Positions 53,001 to 62,548 of a stretch of 64,000 nt of DNA are shown piece after piece (positions within the stretch are counted from its first letter, which is position 1; each line of letters opens with the position of its first letter). This DNA comes from Tanytarsus gracilentus (Eukaryota; Arthropoda; Insecta; Diptera; Chironomidae): contig JAXRKN010000027.1 in the NCBI GenBank assembly GCA_038502055.1, positions 124,001-188,000 of the forward strand, in the 5' to 3' direction. The translations under genes and the position numbers were made by a program. Under the pieces are notes generated by a model. That model searched no databases, was not told where the DNA came from, and worked only from the letters and a program-made list of their open reading frames with translations.

Positions 53001-53389
53001 GTGACTTTGAGTCGTCGCCATTGTGGCTACAAAATAAGTCATCGCGTCAAATTCCCGAGGCATGTTGTGTGCTCTCGGATAAGACTTTATTGATACCGCA
53101 GGACATGAATTGTCCGTATGCGCCAAATGATATAAATAGCTATTACATGAAGGTTTGTAGGAGATTTTTTTACTGATTAGAAAGTTTTAAATTTTTTAAA
53201 AATATTTTTTTAACATTTAAATTTTTTCAACAGGGCTGCAACCAAACGATAATGGAGTACCTTCAGATCAACTGCAATATCATCATCGGTGTCGTCAGTG
53301 GTTTAATTCTCATACAGCTTTTAGCCGCTTTCCTCGCTTTCTGCATATGTAAGTGCATCGTTTCATATCGTTCGAGTAGTCGATTGTAA
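38073..53389 (+). CDS. Tetraspanin with long Cys/Lys-rich N-terminal extension
   Basis: Seven exons, all phase 0: 38073-38423, 47353-48267, 48666-48764, 52159-52287, 52470-52544, 52865-53152, 53234-53389; 670 residues. Residues 400-670 are a complete tetraspanin: MGQG start, palmitoylation-type CC, four membrane segments, the small loop, then the large loop with CCG (562-564), PEACC (587-591) and two more cysteines (606, 621), as in CD151-like members. Residues 1-399 are extra: a C-x2-C-x4-C-x-C motif at 3-13 recurs with identical spacing at 179-189, followed by a proline/serine part and a KTEKKSE-type Cys/Lys-rich repeat tract. The extension would be cytoplasmic. The methionine at 48199 could begin an ordinary 271-residue tetraspanin from a second promoter near 40.3 kb. 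Tetraspanins organise membrane protein complexes. The first intron is 8.9 kb. Confidence 0.85.
40305..40501 (+). promoter_or_regulatory. Candidate alternative promoter and non-coding exon of the tetraspanin gene
   Basis: TCAGTTGAG at 40305 fits the insect initiator. The next 195 bases contain no ATG and end CAATTCAG|GTGAGTTG at 40501/40502, a strong donor. Spliced to 47353, translation could begin at the tetraspanin methionine at 48199 after one out-of-frame ATG near 47853. Evidence is pattern only. Confidence 0.4.
41146..41225. repeat. hAT-like MITE, CAGGGG family
   Basis: CAGGGGTCGGGAAACTCGC at the left; AACTTTCCCTTCCCTTG at the right. Flanking octamers AGCGTGGT and AGCATGGC agree at six of eight bases, suggesting a decayed target duplication. 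Confidence 0.65.
43900..44021. repeat. MITE with GGGTGACCAGAT ends (family 2)
   Basis: Left GGGTGACCAGATAAAA; right CATCTGGTCAGCCTCACC, inverting to GGTGAGGCTGACCAGATG. A/T-rich non-coding interior. A lone end of the same type (AAGGCTGACCAGATAAAT) lies at 55462. Confidence 0.6.
46785..46938. repeat. hAT-like MITE, CAGGGG family
   Basis: Ends CAAGGGGAAGAGAACTC and GGAGTTTTTCCCCTTTG. TTGAG occurs on both flanks. Interior A/T rich. Confidence 0.55.
49770..50900. mobile_element. Large non-autonomous element with CAGGGGGCGG ends and internal minisatellite
   Basis: The left end CAGGGGGCGGCGCTTATATA and the right end (inverted: CAGGGGGCGGACGACTAGTA) both lead into TATATAAATTTT-type sequence, so the inverted repeat is about 35 bp with mismatches. 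Between them a 140-147-bp unit containing GGAAGTGAGATCCAG and GATGGATTTGATAACCATTC repeats about four times (starts near 49949, 50089, 50236, 50648). The 127-codon minus-strand open frame is only the repeat read through. It lies in the tetraspanin intron between exons 48764 and 52159. Confidence 0.75.
50350..50555. other. Probable assembly or sequencing defect
   Basis: Within the minisatellite the sequence decays into A- and G-only text, with a run of about 21 G at 50503-50523 bordered by poly-A, before normal repeat text resumes near 50565. Neighbouring repeat units have T and C at the corresponding places. This is the look of low-quality reads or a badly closed repeat gap, not of biology. 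Confidence 0.65.
52639..52788. repeat. Degenerate hAT-like MITE
   Basis: CAAGGGTTGAGGAGTTAAA at left; AAATTCTCAACCCTCG at right. Interior A/T rich. In the tetraspanin intron before exon 52865. Confidence 0.45.
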
Positions 53390-56300
53390 ATTTTTCCATT
53401 AACATTTTATTTTTTAAGTGCTTTATCATCAATTCAATCCTTTTCGCATTCTTCTTTCTTCATTCTCATTAAATTTTCATTTTATATTCAAAATTTTAAA
53501 ATTCTCTAAATTTTCCAGCATAAATTTCAAAAAAAATCATCATAAATTAAGCGACAGTACCTGTCCGTGTGTGTGTTTGCTGAGATGGGTTGAATTGAAG
53601 AACTAACAAAATAATTCGAAAATTTGTGGCTGCACAGTGGATTTAGTCTGAACAAAAAGATGCATCAAATGAAAATGATTTAGTTAATTTTTATTTAAAA
53701 TCTTTCCCTTGGCCATATTTGAAGTCGGTACATTTTCCTCCATGTAAAAGTATGGCGGAATCCGCTTCCATAGTGAATAATTTTATATACCCCCAAAACT
53801 ATGTTTTTTTGAGATATTTCTCTAGATTTTCTTGGTCACTAACTTTTTGATCCAAAATTTTCGTTACAATCTCTATTATTTATTTTTATAAGTGGCTCAT
53901 CAGAACAAGCTTTGGAAGTGCTTGAAAATTGGAAAAGTATGAGACCTTAATCGACTTTTTGTAGAATTGCTCTGCGTTCTTTGCAATGTCCCGCAATCTC
54001 TCAAGTCCCATTAATTTCTATAGACGAAGAACGCATCTTTCAAGTTTTTATCATTTGGTTTGCCACTTTTTGCCACTTCGGGAGAAAATCAAATCCAAAA
54101 ATACACCATTTTCTCACTTTTTACATACAAAAATGGAAAAAATTTACTCATGAAATTTAAAATCGTTGATAAAGCAACCTTTAAACCGATCATAGCAAAT
54201 AAACATTAAATGTAATATTTTCTTCAGACTGAAACCACTGTGGGCTGGCTGAAGTTAAAAAATTGTTGATCAAAAAGCTTTTTTTGTGTGGTTCAAAAAT
54301 TTAATCAAAAAAGAGTTTTTAAATCTGAAAATTCAAAATAAAAATTATTTTTTTACTAACCATGAAGAAATTTTTAAATTTTTTAAAAAAGTTTTTTAAA
54401 TTTCTGAGTAAATTCAAAATATTCAACTAAAGCTTCGACTTTTAAGCTTGAGTGACTTTTTATTCAAGTTAAATTAAATTTCACGAAATGTTATGATGGC
54501 TTTAATTATGTGCATTTTCACTTGGTTAAAGGTAAAAAATGCACGGATTTTTTTATGTTGTTGCACTTTGTTTGGTTTTTGATCACTTTAATAAATATTC
54601 TAGAGTTAAGAACTCCAAAAAGTTTTCCTCGATTAAAATTGATTAATTTTATTTTTTTTACTTCCAGAAATTCCTTAAAATTTTTTAAATAAATTCTAAA
54701 ATTTAATTAGTTTTATTGTAAGTTTTTTTATGTTTTTTAAATATTTTAAAAATTTAAAAAGTTGAAATCAAAATAAATCTTTAAAATTTAAAATTTATTT
54801 TCCTATGTAATTAATTTGATTTTTCACATTATTTACACCAATTTTTCTAACATAAATTCTTGCATTTTTTACCTCCAAGTGTTTGAACTTAATCATCCAT
54901 TGAAGATTTATCCAAATAAAATTAAAAATTAAAAAAGTTTTTAGTTAATTAATTTTTATCAATTGTTGTAAACATAAAAAGAAGTTTTAAAACTCAAAAA
55001 AAAAATTCCGAGGTCATTTAATAAACATTTGCTTCGAATTGTTTTGATTTTTTTATCGCATTGTTGATTTTTTAATATTAATTTTCTTAACAAATTTTTT
55101 AATGTTGCAAAAATGCTATGAATGTGCAAAAAATGCGGCTTCAATTTTTTTGAATTTTAATTTTAACATTCACAAAATAATAAAAATATAAAAACATGAT
55201 AAAATCAATGATCTTGAGGAAGTTGTGAAAAAAATAAAGAAATTGTGTAATTTTATCCAAAAAACACCCAAATATTTTAACATTAAATGAAAATAACTAA
55301 ATGTAATCAAAGCAAAAATTGTAAACTCAATCGAATGAGTAAAAATTCAAACAAGGTCCAACTCCAAAAATTTACGAGCTTTCACTAGCATCAAAAATTC
55401 AACATCATCAAAATGCTCAAATATTTTAATCTCTCCAAATCCAACTTCCTCCTTTAAATTTAAGGCTGACCAGATAAATTATGTCCAGTCTTTCCGAAAT
55501 CTCATCATCAAAACATAAAAAATTTATTTTACCCTAAAAATCAAATTTAGATAATAAGAAAGTCGAGCAGAAAAATTTCACAATAAATGTTTTATCGCTT
55601 TAGAGAATTAAGAACAAGAAAATATTAAAAATGTATTCACAAGAAAAATTTTAATTAATGAAATTAAATTGTAAGTTTTTATTATTTTGAAAAATAAAAT
55701 TTGTATAATAAAAAAATTATTCTAAAAATTCGAGTTTGTAGTTAAATTTTCCAGAAATTATTTTTTAAAAATTTTAGTTGAAATTTTCTTACATAAAATT
55801 CTTCGTCATTATATTTTCAGCACTTGATTATGCACCAACAACCTCAACAACATTTTGCGTTTTTATTTCAAAGCTTTTTCTCGTCCTAATTTGTGACTTT
55901 TTCATTTTCCACTTCAAACTTTCAATTCAATTATTTTCAACATCGAGTTTTTCCTCATTCATCATTTTTCTTCTATCCTTTCATTAATTTCTTATAGCGC
56001 GGCATGAAAAAAGGGAATTTCGAGCATGTGTGAGTGGAAATTGAATGAAAATTAAATTACATGCAAGCCGCACAAAATGAGGACACGAATGAGAAAGGAC
56101 TTCCCGCTTCATTCAAAAAGGGGTGAATGAACTCATTTTTTTCATGTTCATGTTTGCAGTGTCCATGCTTTGAATTTTTAAATCATTTCGGTGATTAAAA
56201 TTTTATAGGTGTTAAAAAATATTGGGAAGGTTAAAAAAAATTTCATAAGCATAAGAAATTATCAACTTTTCATATTTACAGAAAGTGAAATTTGTTTATC

Positions 56301-56927
56301 TTAAAGATTACATGACTCTTAGCTGTAAATGCAATTAAGCAATTTTCAGTTTTCTCCATGCAACTAACTCGAGACATTCGAATTTGTTTGAACATGTCGC
56401 AAGTGTGTTTACATCAACAAGTGAGCATCGAGTAGGCAAGAGACGAATTTTTTTTGAGTCAGTGCGGGAAGTGGAAATGTTAATGAAAAATTTGAGAGAG
56501 AAAAAGAGAGAATAAAAAATTTGAGAGAGAATAAGAAATAAAAAAGAGAGAAATTCTCTCTTATGATTTTGTTCTTAAAACATTAGAACCATACAACAGT
56601 TTAGATTTTAATTGAATTTGAATGTTTTATGGTTTTGTTTGTTTATTTCTTCAGTGCAATGAGATAAAATTTTAATGTCCTGAAATTAAATAATTTAAAG
56701 TTCTCTCAGCTGACTTCCAAAACCACATTTGTTTTTTTTTTCGTATGCGGTTTTAATCGTGTTCATAATTCAGTAAAAACTTAAATTTTGTTTATGATTA
56801 ATTGGAAAGTTTGATGGAATTTTTGAGTGTTTAATTATTTTCTTAGTCACGATCAAAACAAAATAAAAACCGAGAGAAGGAGTGAAAAATAAACAGTTTC
56901 AAAAAATCATTTGAAGGAATTAAAAAA
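53390..56927. other. Intergenic region between tetraspanin and second LRR gene
   Basis: Contains one transposon (53633-54242) and long low-complexity A/T sequence. Open frames are short and compositionally like the surrounding DNA. The purine-rich GAGAGA stretch near 56500-56560 is the best candidate promoter element for the LRR gene downstream. Confidence 0.5.
53633..54242. mobile_element. hAT-like non-autonomous element with CACAGTGG ends
   Basis: CACAGTGGATTTAGTCTGAA at the left is matched by an inverted CACAGTGGTTTCAGTCTGAA at the right: 18 of 20 bases. CAGTGGTT-type termini are typical of hAT transposons. The 610-bp interior is less AT-rich than its flanks, includes a palindrome near 53750-53770, and encodes no transposase. 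No clean 8-bp duplication was seen (GGCTG is on both sides). Confidence 0.7.
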
Positions 56928-57848
56928 ATGTAGGTTATTTAAATTTAATTAAGTAATTAATTAAAATTTAAATTTAACAGGAATTCCCTCAAATTTATCA
57001 TCATCGCAATTTTTTGCGCATCTACCAACGCTCAAGGTCAATCTGAAGGAGTCGTTGAAGAAGTTTCATGGTTGTTTAATAAAAATCTTTTGACTTATGT
57101 TCTCGATAAAAATCTCTCGATCGACGTTAATTCACAAAAACTTTTGCTGCCGACAAACCTGACAATTTTGGGCTTGAAGTCTGAAGCGAATTTAAAAGTT
57201 AATTTTTTTCCCGCAAATCTAAGCGAAAGTTTGCCAAATTTAATCGGAATTTCGTTTAAGAAATGTTCAATTTCGAGCATTAAAGGTGAAAATTTTATTT
57301 CATTAAAATTACAGCAAATTACAGTGTCGGAATGTAAAGTTTCGGAAATAAGCTTTGATGCATTTGCAAATCAATTTGAATTGCAGTATCTGGATTTAAG
57401 TGGAAACTCAATCAGTGAAATTGATTCAGAAATGTTTCGTGATTTGCGAAATTTGACGACTCTTCATTTAATGAACAACGATCTTCATACGATCGGAAAT
57501 TCTCTTCAGCATCTCACAGAACTTCGAATCTTAAATTTAGCAACAAATGTTCGACTTCAGATCTTCAATGGCGATGAATTTGCGAAAAACCTAAAGCTAG
57601 TTAATATTTTATTGATGGTCGATAATATTCGTAAATTGAACGTGTCACTTTTTAATGATAAAACTGAGTTGCAGAGCGTCGAGTTGAGCCACAACATTTG
57701 CATCGATGGAAGTTACAAGAGAAAAGATTTTGAAGTGATGTACAAGAAAATTATTAAAAGTTGTTCGTCAAATGCGAGTGGGATGAAGACTGGAGTTTTG
57801 GGATATTTTTTGGTCGCGGCAATTTTAATTTTTGTCTTGATCAAATGA
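56928..57848 (+). CDS. Secreted or membrane-tethered LRR protein; start codon split by intron
   Basis: The open exon 56981-57848 begins in frame with G-AAT-TCC after the acceptor TTTAACAG. Upstream the leader ends AAAAAAAT|GTAGGT at 56929/56930; joining gives ATG, so the initiator is split by a 51-bp intron. The product is 289 residues: signal peptide MNSLKFIIIAIFCASTNAQG, about seven LRRs between residues 60 and 240 (for example LQYLDLSGNSISEIDSEMF), a short cap with two cysteines, and a hydrophobic tail GVLGYFLVAAILIFVLIK that fits either GPI attachment or a membrane anchor. It resembles the LRR part of the gene at 1.3 kb in style. Function unknown; such LRR ectodomains serve adhesion, signalling or immunity. 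AATAAA at 58044. Confidence 0.85.
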
Positions 57849-58165
57849 GAAAGTAAAAATTATTTGAAAGTAATTAAAATTGAGATTAATTTTAATGGAA
57901 TTTTGTGTTCAAAATTTTTGTTAAAGAAATTAAAAAAATCTCAAATTAATTAATCCTGAAAGAAATTACTTTAATTTTTCAATTGTGAATCAAAAAAAAT
58001 TTTCTACGCAATTTACAATTTTTTTTATTGTTGCAAAACTTGAAATAAATAAATTATAACCTGGTCTAAAAAATTGCATATATAATCCTAAATTTCATTT
58101 GTATGTTCGCATAAAATTCTCGCTCTATTTTTTCTCAGTCGTTCTTACCCATTTGAGTTGTCAAG

Positions 58166-60097
58166 TTATTTGTATCTTTTTGCAATATTTGGAATTGTGA
58201 AAGTTAGTAAACTTCCCGATAAGAGGAGAATCGCTGGAATGAGCCACGTGAATTTGCAATAATTTTTAATCATAATTCCAACAAGATTTGATCCCACAAT
58301 GCTTCCAATTCTGCCCGTCATTAGGGTTAAGGACACTGCCATTGCCCTAAATAAATAGTTGTTCAATAAATAAAAAATTTGAAAAGCCAGGGGGTGGGAA
58401 GCTTGCAGGTACTGAATACCTGCAAAATACCTGCGAGCTTCTCACCCCCTCAGAAAAGCTCACAAGAGAACAAAATTTTTAATAAGCTCGCAAAAGTTCA
58501 AAAAGTCTAAATATTTTTTAAAATTTACCTCATTGATGTTGGAAACAATTCAACTGTTGAAGTGTTAATTGTGGCGATATTCATTCCAACTGAAAGCATG
58601 ACTAAGTACAAGTAAATGCTCGCCATTGGATCTGTTACAAAAATAAGTAAAACTGCACAAAGTCCACATGGTATTGAGACTGAAAGTAGACAAGCCAGTT
58701 TACCAACTCGATTGATTAAAAGTGATATGACAAGCCATCCTATCAAGTGTATTGATTGTAATATCACCATGTTGATGAAAGTACTAGATTCGAGATTTTC
58801 AATACAAATTTCTTCATCATTAACTTCATAATCATGAAAAACTTCGCAAATCGTTGAAGATGGTCTGCCGGAATTGTCTTCCAACCAAAGATAGACTTTA
58901 TTGAGCGTTTCGGGAAAGAATGTCCAAAAGCCATTGCAAGTAAGACAAAATCCAAATTGTAAAAAGCTTGCAGTCAAAATGTTTCTCAAGTGAGTCTTAT
59001 TAAATAACGGTTTCGTTTGATTAAAAATGAACTTGAAGAAATTTGAGTTTTTCACTAAAACAATTTCACTTTCTTCCTTTGAAATTGAAGACACTTCAAA
59101 ATTTTCGTTAGAATTAATTTTATGAATTTTTTGCATGACTTTTAAAGCTTCATCGTGATATCCTTGAGCGAACAGAAATTTAGGTGATTCAGGGATTAAA
59201 ATTGCTAGTAAAATTGCACTGACAACAGTCAAAACTCCATTCATAATTAAATACAGTCGCCATGGTGTAAAGTTAAGGTTGAGAAAAGAAATGTAAAATT
59301 TCCAGCCTTGATTTATGAAAAGAAAACCGTTGAGAGGAAGAACGTAGCCAAAAAACGCGTAAAATACGGAGGCTAAAAAATTATATGATAAATTTTTTTA
59401 GAGAAAACAAAAGAATCACAAGGGGCGGGTAACTTGCAATATGTAAATTTTTAATATTGTAAGATATTTTTTATATGTTAAAAATTTTGATAATAAACAA
59501 TTTGAACATTAAAAGTTTCCCGCCCTTTGGAAAATAATTTACTTATCATTAAAGCTCGAGCTCGATCTTTTGATGCATGAAATTCTCCTACGTATGCGTA
59601 TGCAATTGATTGGCCAGCAGAAACACTAAAAAATTTAAATAAATTTAAGTAAAATCGCAGTTTTCAAATAAAAAATTTCAGAATATTTCACATGATTAAC
59701 TAAGAGTGTCCAACCCCTTGATTACTCACCAAAATCCGACCAAAAATCTCATCACAGCCAACATTTCGAATGATTTACTTAAACTCGAGATAAATGAGAA
59801 AACAAATGACAGCAAAAGCGTAAAAACCATAATTTTCTTTCTTCCTCTCGTGTCGGCTAAGAAACCCCAAAGATGAGATGATAAAATAATTCCAACATAG
59901 CCCATTGCACCAAGTAGACCTTTATCGGTGTTCGATAACTCAAGTTCACATTGTGCAATTGGAAGAATTAAATTCACACTCGTTGTCTCGATGAAACTGC
60001 AACTTAAAATGATGCCACAAATTATCATAAGATAAATGTTGAATTTTCCAAATTTAATTTTTTCGAGAGCTTCATCGAGTGTGTGAGATTGAGACAT
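58166..60097 (-). CDS. Major-facilitator transporter, SV2-like
   Basis: Four exons (60097-59730, 59625-59543, 59372-58529, 58346-58166) give 491 residues with about twelve membrane segments. The motif GFLADTRGRKK after the second segment (about 77-87) is the major-facilitator loop 2-3 signature. PESPKFLFAQG after the sixth segment is the hallmark of the sugar-porter/SV2/organic-ion branch. A loop between segments 7 and 8 contains four cysteines and could be luminal or extracellular. The closing segments read SIVGSNLVGIMI. In insects many such SV2-like paralogues exist and most substrates are unknown. The introns carry two small MITEs. The 3' end converges on the LRR gene; minus-strand AATAAA at 58024-58029 lies within 20 bp of the LRR gene's own signal. 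Confidence 0.9.
58388..58451. repeat. Palindromic hAT-like MITE with clear target duplication
   Basis: CAGGGGGTGGGAAGCTTGCA pairs with GCGAGCTTCTCACCCCCTC around repeated GGTACTGAATACCTGC-type sequence. Flanks TGAAAAGC and AGAAAAGC agree at seven of eight bases. In a transporter intron. Confidence 0.75.
59419..59529. repeat. hAT-like MITE, CAGGGG family
   Basis: CAAGGGGCGGGTAACTTGCA at left and AAAAGTTTCCCGCCCTTTG at right, A/T interior. In a transporter intron. A lone end GTCCAACCCCTTG lies at about 59708-59720. Confidence 0.65.
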
Positions 60098-60259
60098 TTT
60101 AGATGAGCATTCGTTGAAGGGTAAATTGAAACTGAAGTGAAAAAGTGGAATAATCTTATCGCATTATTAACAAGATAATTATTAAATGAGTTTTAAAAAA
60201 TTTGTGGAAGTATTTGAACAATTATAACCTGATTATAAGGCTCAATTATAAGGCTCCAC

Positions 60260-60339
60260 TAGGGGGTGAGAAGCTCGCAGGTACTCGAAGGTACTGGTAC
60301 CTGCAGGTATTCAGTACCTGCAAGTTTCCTACCCCCTGA
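60260..60339. repeat. Palindromic hAT-like MITE joined to a second repeat
   Basis: TAGGGGGTGAGAAGCTCGCA pairs with TGCAAGTTTCCTACCCCCTGA across several GGTACTGGTACCTGCAG palindromes; it closely resembles the copy at 58388. It abuts the repeat starting at 60339. Confidence 0.7.
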
Positions 60340-60520
60340 GCTCCGCTACATTTTACTTTTGGATTTTTCCAAAACCAGTTTTCAGCCCCTAGTGCCAAGA
60401 CATTACAGTGTGCTATATCAAAACATATACTTAAATGATAGGCCAAACCCTACAAACTGGCAAAAACAGATTTTTAATCGGTTGATCCTACTAGGAGTTA
60501 GAGCCATTTTATGTCATCTT
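60339..60520 (+). repeat. Second copy of the 28.4-kb element's unique end
   Basis: From AGCTCCGCTA onward this matches the minus strand of 29060-29240, with shared words such as TGGATTTTTCCAAAACC, CCCTAGTGCCAAGACATTA, CTACAAACTGGC and AGGAGTTAGAGCCATTT. The tandem-repeat part of the other copy is absent. The open frames spanning it are chance. Confidence 0.75.
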
Positions 60521-60763
60521 CTCACTTTCAAAAAATTTGCGACTTTATGAACTTTTGAAAGCTGTTTTGCCGATGAAAAATGTAACTGATGTATTGGAGA
60601 GAAAGATTCGAAATAAAAGTAATACTTAGTCAGATTTTTATTTTTTGCTTTAATACAAAATTCGCAACAGGTTTTCATAAACACTTGTTAATTATTTTGT
60701 TCTTTACATTATGAGTTATTGAGTTAGTCTGCTGTGAGAAAGAATCGGGCAAAGTTCATCATC

Positions 60764-61083
60764 ATGATTTTCGTAAAGTTTTTACCGTTTGTGATTTTAT
60801 TTTTTGGTTGTGGTAAGAATTATTTTAAAATTATTTAATTAAATTACGTTCATTAATATTATCATAATGAATAATTACAAAAAAAATATCATCAAAAGTT
60901 CAAGGACAATCTTCATTGAAACAAGCTCAAGAAATCGTCAACGATTCAACTTTTGCGAAAAAATTATTTCACACCTTCGACATTCACTGGCTGAACAATG
61001 AAGTGGAAAAGAGTGAAATTTTGATTGATCCGAGATTTTCTGACGATGATGACATTGAAAATCCGGAAGGAGCAAAAAGTTGA
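60764..61083 (+). CDS. Small secreted peptide, 77 residues
   Basis: Two exons (60764-60812, 60899-61083) join in phase 1. The signal peptide is MIFVKFLPFVILFFGCVQG; the mature chain of about 58 residues starts QSSLKQAQEIVNDSTFAKK and ends in an acidic stretch FSDDDDIENPEGAKS. No cysteines in the mature part, no membrane segment, one NDST glycosylation site. AATAAA at 61134 fits a short transcript. I recognise no family. It lies head to head with the transporter gene and tail to tail with Rpp21. It could be a hormone precursor, salivary or haemolymph protein; no dibasic-flanked amidated peptide is evident. Confidence 0.7.
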
Positions 61084-61341
61084 AATTCTAACTGAAACAA
61101 CTCATGAATTAAAGATAAAGTTGTTAAAAATGGAATAAAAATTTTGTAAAAAAAATTCTTTAAGTATTTTTAATAAAAATTAACAAATTTGATAAATCTT
61201 AGATTTTTTTAATTAACTCAATCGAATTTATAGAAAATTAAAGCATTTTATTCGACTCTTGAACCTATAAAGTCAAACAAATTTCTGATATCAAACCTTT
61301 CAATTTTAATAATGGTAAAAAACTTATTTCAGTAATATAAA

Positions 61342-61698
61342 TTATTTAACAGGATATTTTTTCTTATATCCACACTTATCGCATTCAATGAGAACATTTT
61401 GATCATCATCAATGTGAATTTCGGAAGAAGTATCGATCGCCTTGCTGCATCGCTTACAAAAATCTCGTTTGATCGTTGGATCTCTAAAAGTAGAATTTCA
61501 TTAATAAACTGTTAATTTTAGAGTTTTAGATCTAACTTACACTTTCAGCACCGCTTTTCTTTGCAGCTGTTTAATGAGATTTCCATAAAAGCACGAAAGA
61601 TTCGGATTTTTCTTACAAACCGCCTTCGATGCCTGATGAAGAAAATTTATTCGTTCATGAACGTCTTTGTTGTGGATCTTCTTGGTGTTTGTCGACAT
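61342..61698 (-). CDS. Rpp21: RNase P/MRP protein subunit Rpp21 (Rpr2 family)
   Basis: Two exons (61698-61541, 61483-61342) give 99 residues starting MSTNTKKIHNKDVHERINFL. The N-terminal helices contain NLSCFYGNLIKQLQRKAVLKV, the family's conserved YGNLI region. The second exon has the zinc ribbon: C-x2-C in DFCKRCSKAI and C-x2-C in IECDKCGYKK, separated by about 25 residues. In eukaryotes and archaea this protein helps RNase P mature the 5' ends of tRNAs in the nucleus. The chain is shorter than the human protein mainly at its C-terminus, nearer to archaeal and yeast forms. Its start is 760 bp from the divergent gene at 62459, so they may share a promoter region. Minus-strand AATAAA at 61247-61252. 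Confidence 0.88.
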
Positions 61699-61781
61699 GA
61701 TTAGAGATCAGCTGAAATAATATTAGAATTTAATTAAAATTCTAGGATTGATTTTTCTTTAAAATTGTGCAATAAATTGAA

Positions 61782-61960
61782 TTTAATCTTGAGATTAATT
61801 TTAGTTTAATCTTGGGATTAAAATTAGTTTCATATTGAGATTACTTTTAGTTTAATCTTGGGATTAATTTTATTTTTGATGATTTAATTACTGAAGTTTA
61901 ATCTTGGGATTAATTCACGTTTAATCTGGGGATTAAAATTAGTTTAATCTTGGGATTAAT
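61782..61960. repeat. Short tandem array of TTTAATCTTGGGATTAA
   Basis: About seven imperfect copies (spacing about 22-40 bp) of a 17-bp near-palindrome, TTAATC on one side and GATTAA on the other. It lies just upstream of the Rpp21 start. Confidence 0.8.
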
Positions 61961-62458
61961 GTAATTTCTGATGATTTTATTTCTGATGTTGATTTCCATA
62001 CTTTTTAATAGACTTTTAAGTCTTATTGTGATATGATTTACAGACTTACTTGCTTTTTTATTAATCCTTAACCGTTTTTAATTCATAAATTTTTCAAATT
62101 CTTCTTAAATTTTAATAATTTCACAATTTAATTTTTCCCATTCAAAAAGTAAACAAAAGTCGACACTCGAAAAAACTGAGCTCACCACACAATTTAAGCT
62201 TAATCCCCCTGCAGCTGTTTTTCTTCTTCTTTTTCTTTCATAAAATAAACACGTAAAAAATTGACGAGCGAGAAAAAATCAAAATAAATAAAAAATATCG
62301 CAAAAGTGTGAAATAAAATTAACAAAAATGACACAAAAGATTGAAAATAAATCCTAAAGAGTTCAAAATCGATCGAAGTGAGCTGTGAATGGCAGTCGAG
62401 TGACAATGATAAAAAAATAAACAAAGAAAAAGAAATTTTTGTGAAAAAATCTTTAAAA

Positions 62459-62548
62459 ATGGATCTCAAATTGGATTTTAGCGATGTCGAAGATTTGCCC
62501 GATAATGAGGAGACAGTTTCGTTTCATAGCAGCGTTAGAGAAAACATA
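62459..62548 (+). CDS. First coding exon of a gene leaving the window
   Basis: ATG at 62459 in a good A-rich context opens 30 codons, MDLKLDFSDVEDLPDNEETV then SFHSSVRENI, ending ATA|GTGAGT in phase 0. The leader upstream (about 62340-62458) has the look of a 5' untranslated exon. The acidic D/E/S-rich N-terminus suggests a cytoplasmic start. The family cannot be told from 30 residues. No further exon was found before 64000. Confidence 0.65.
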
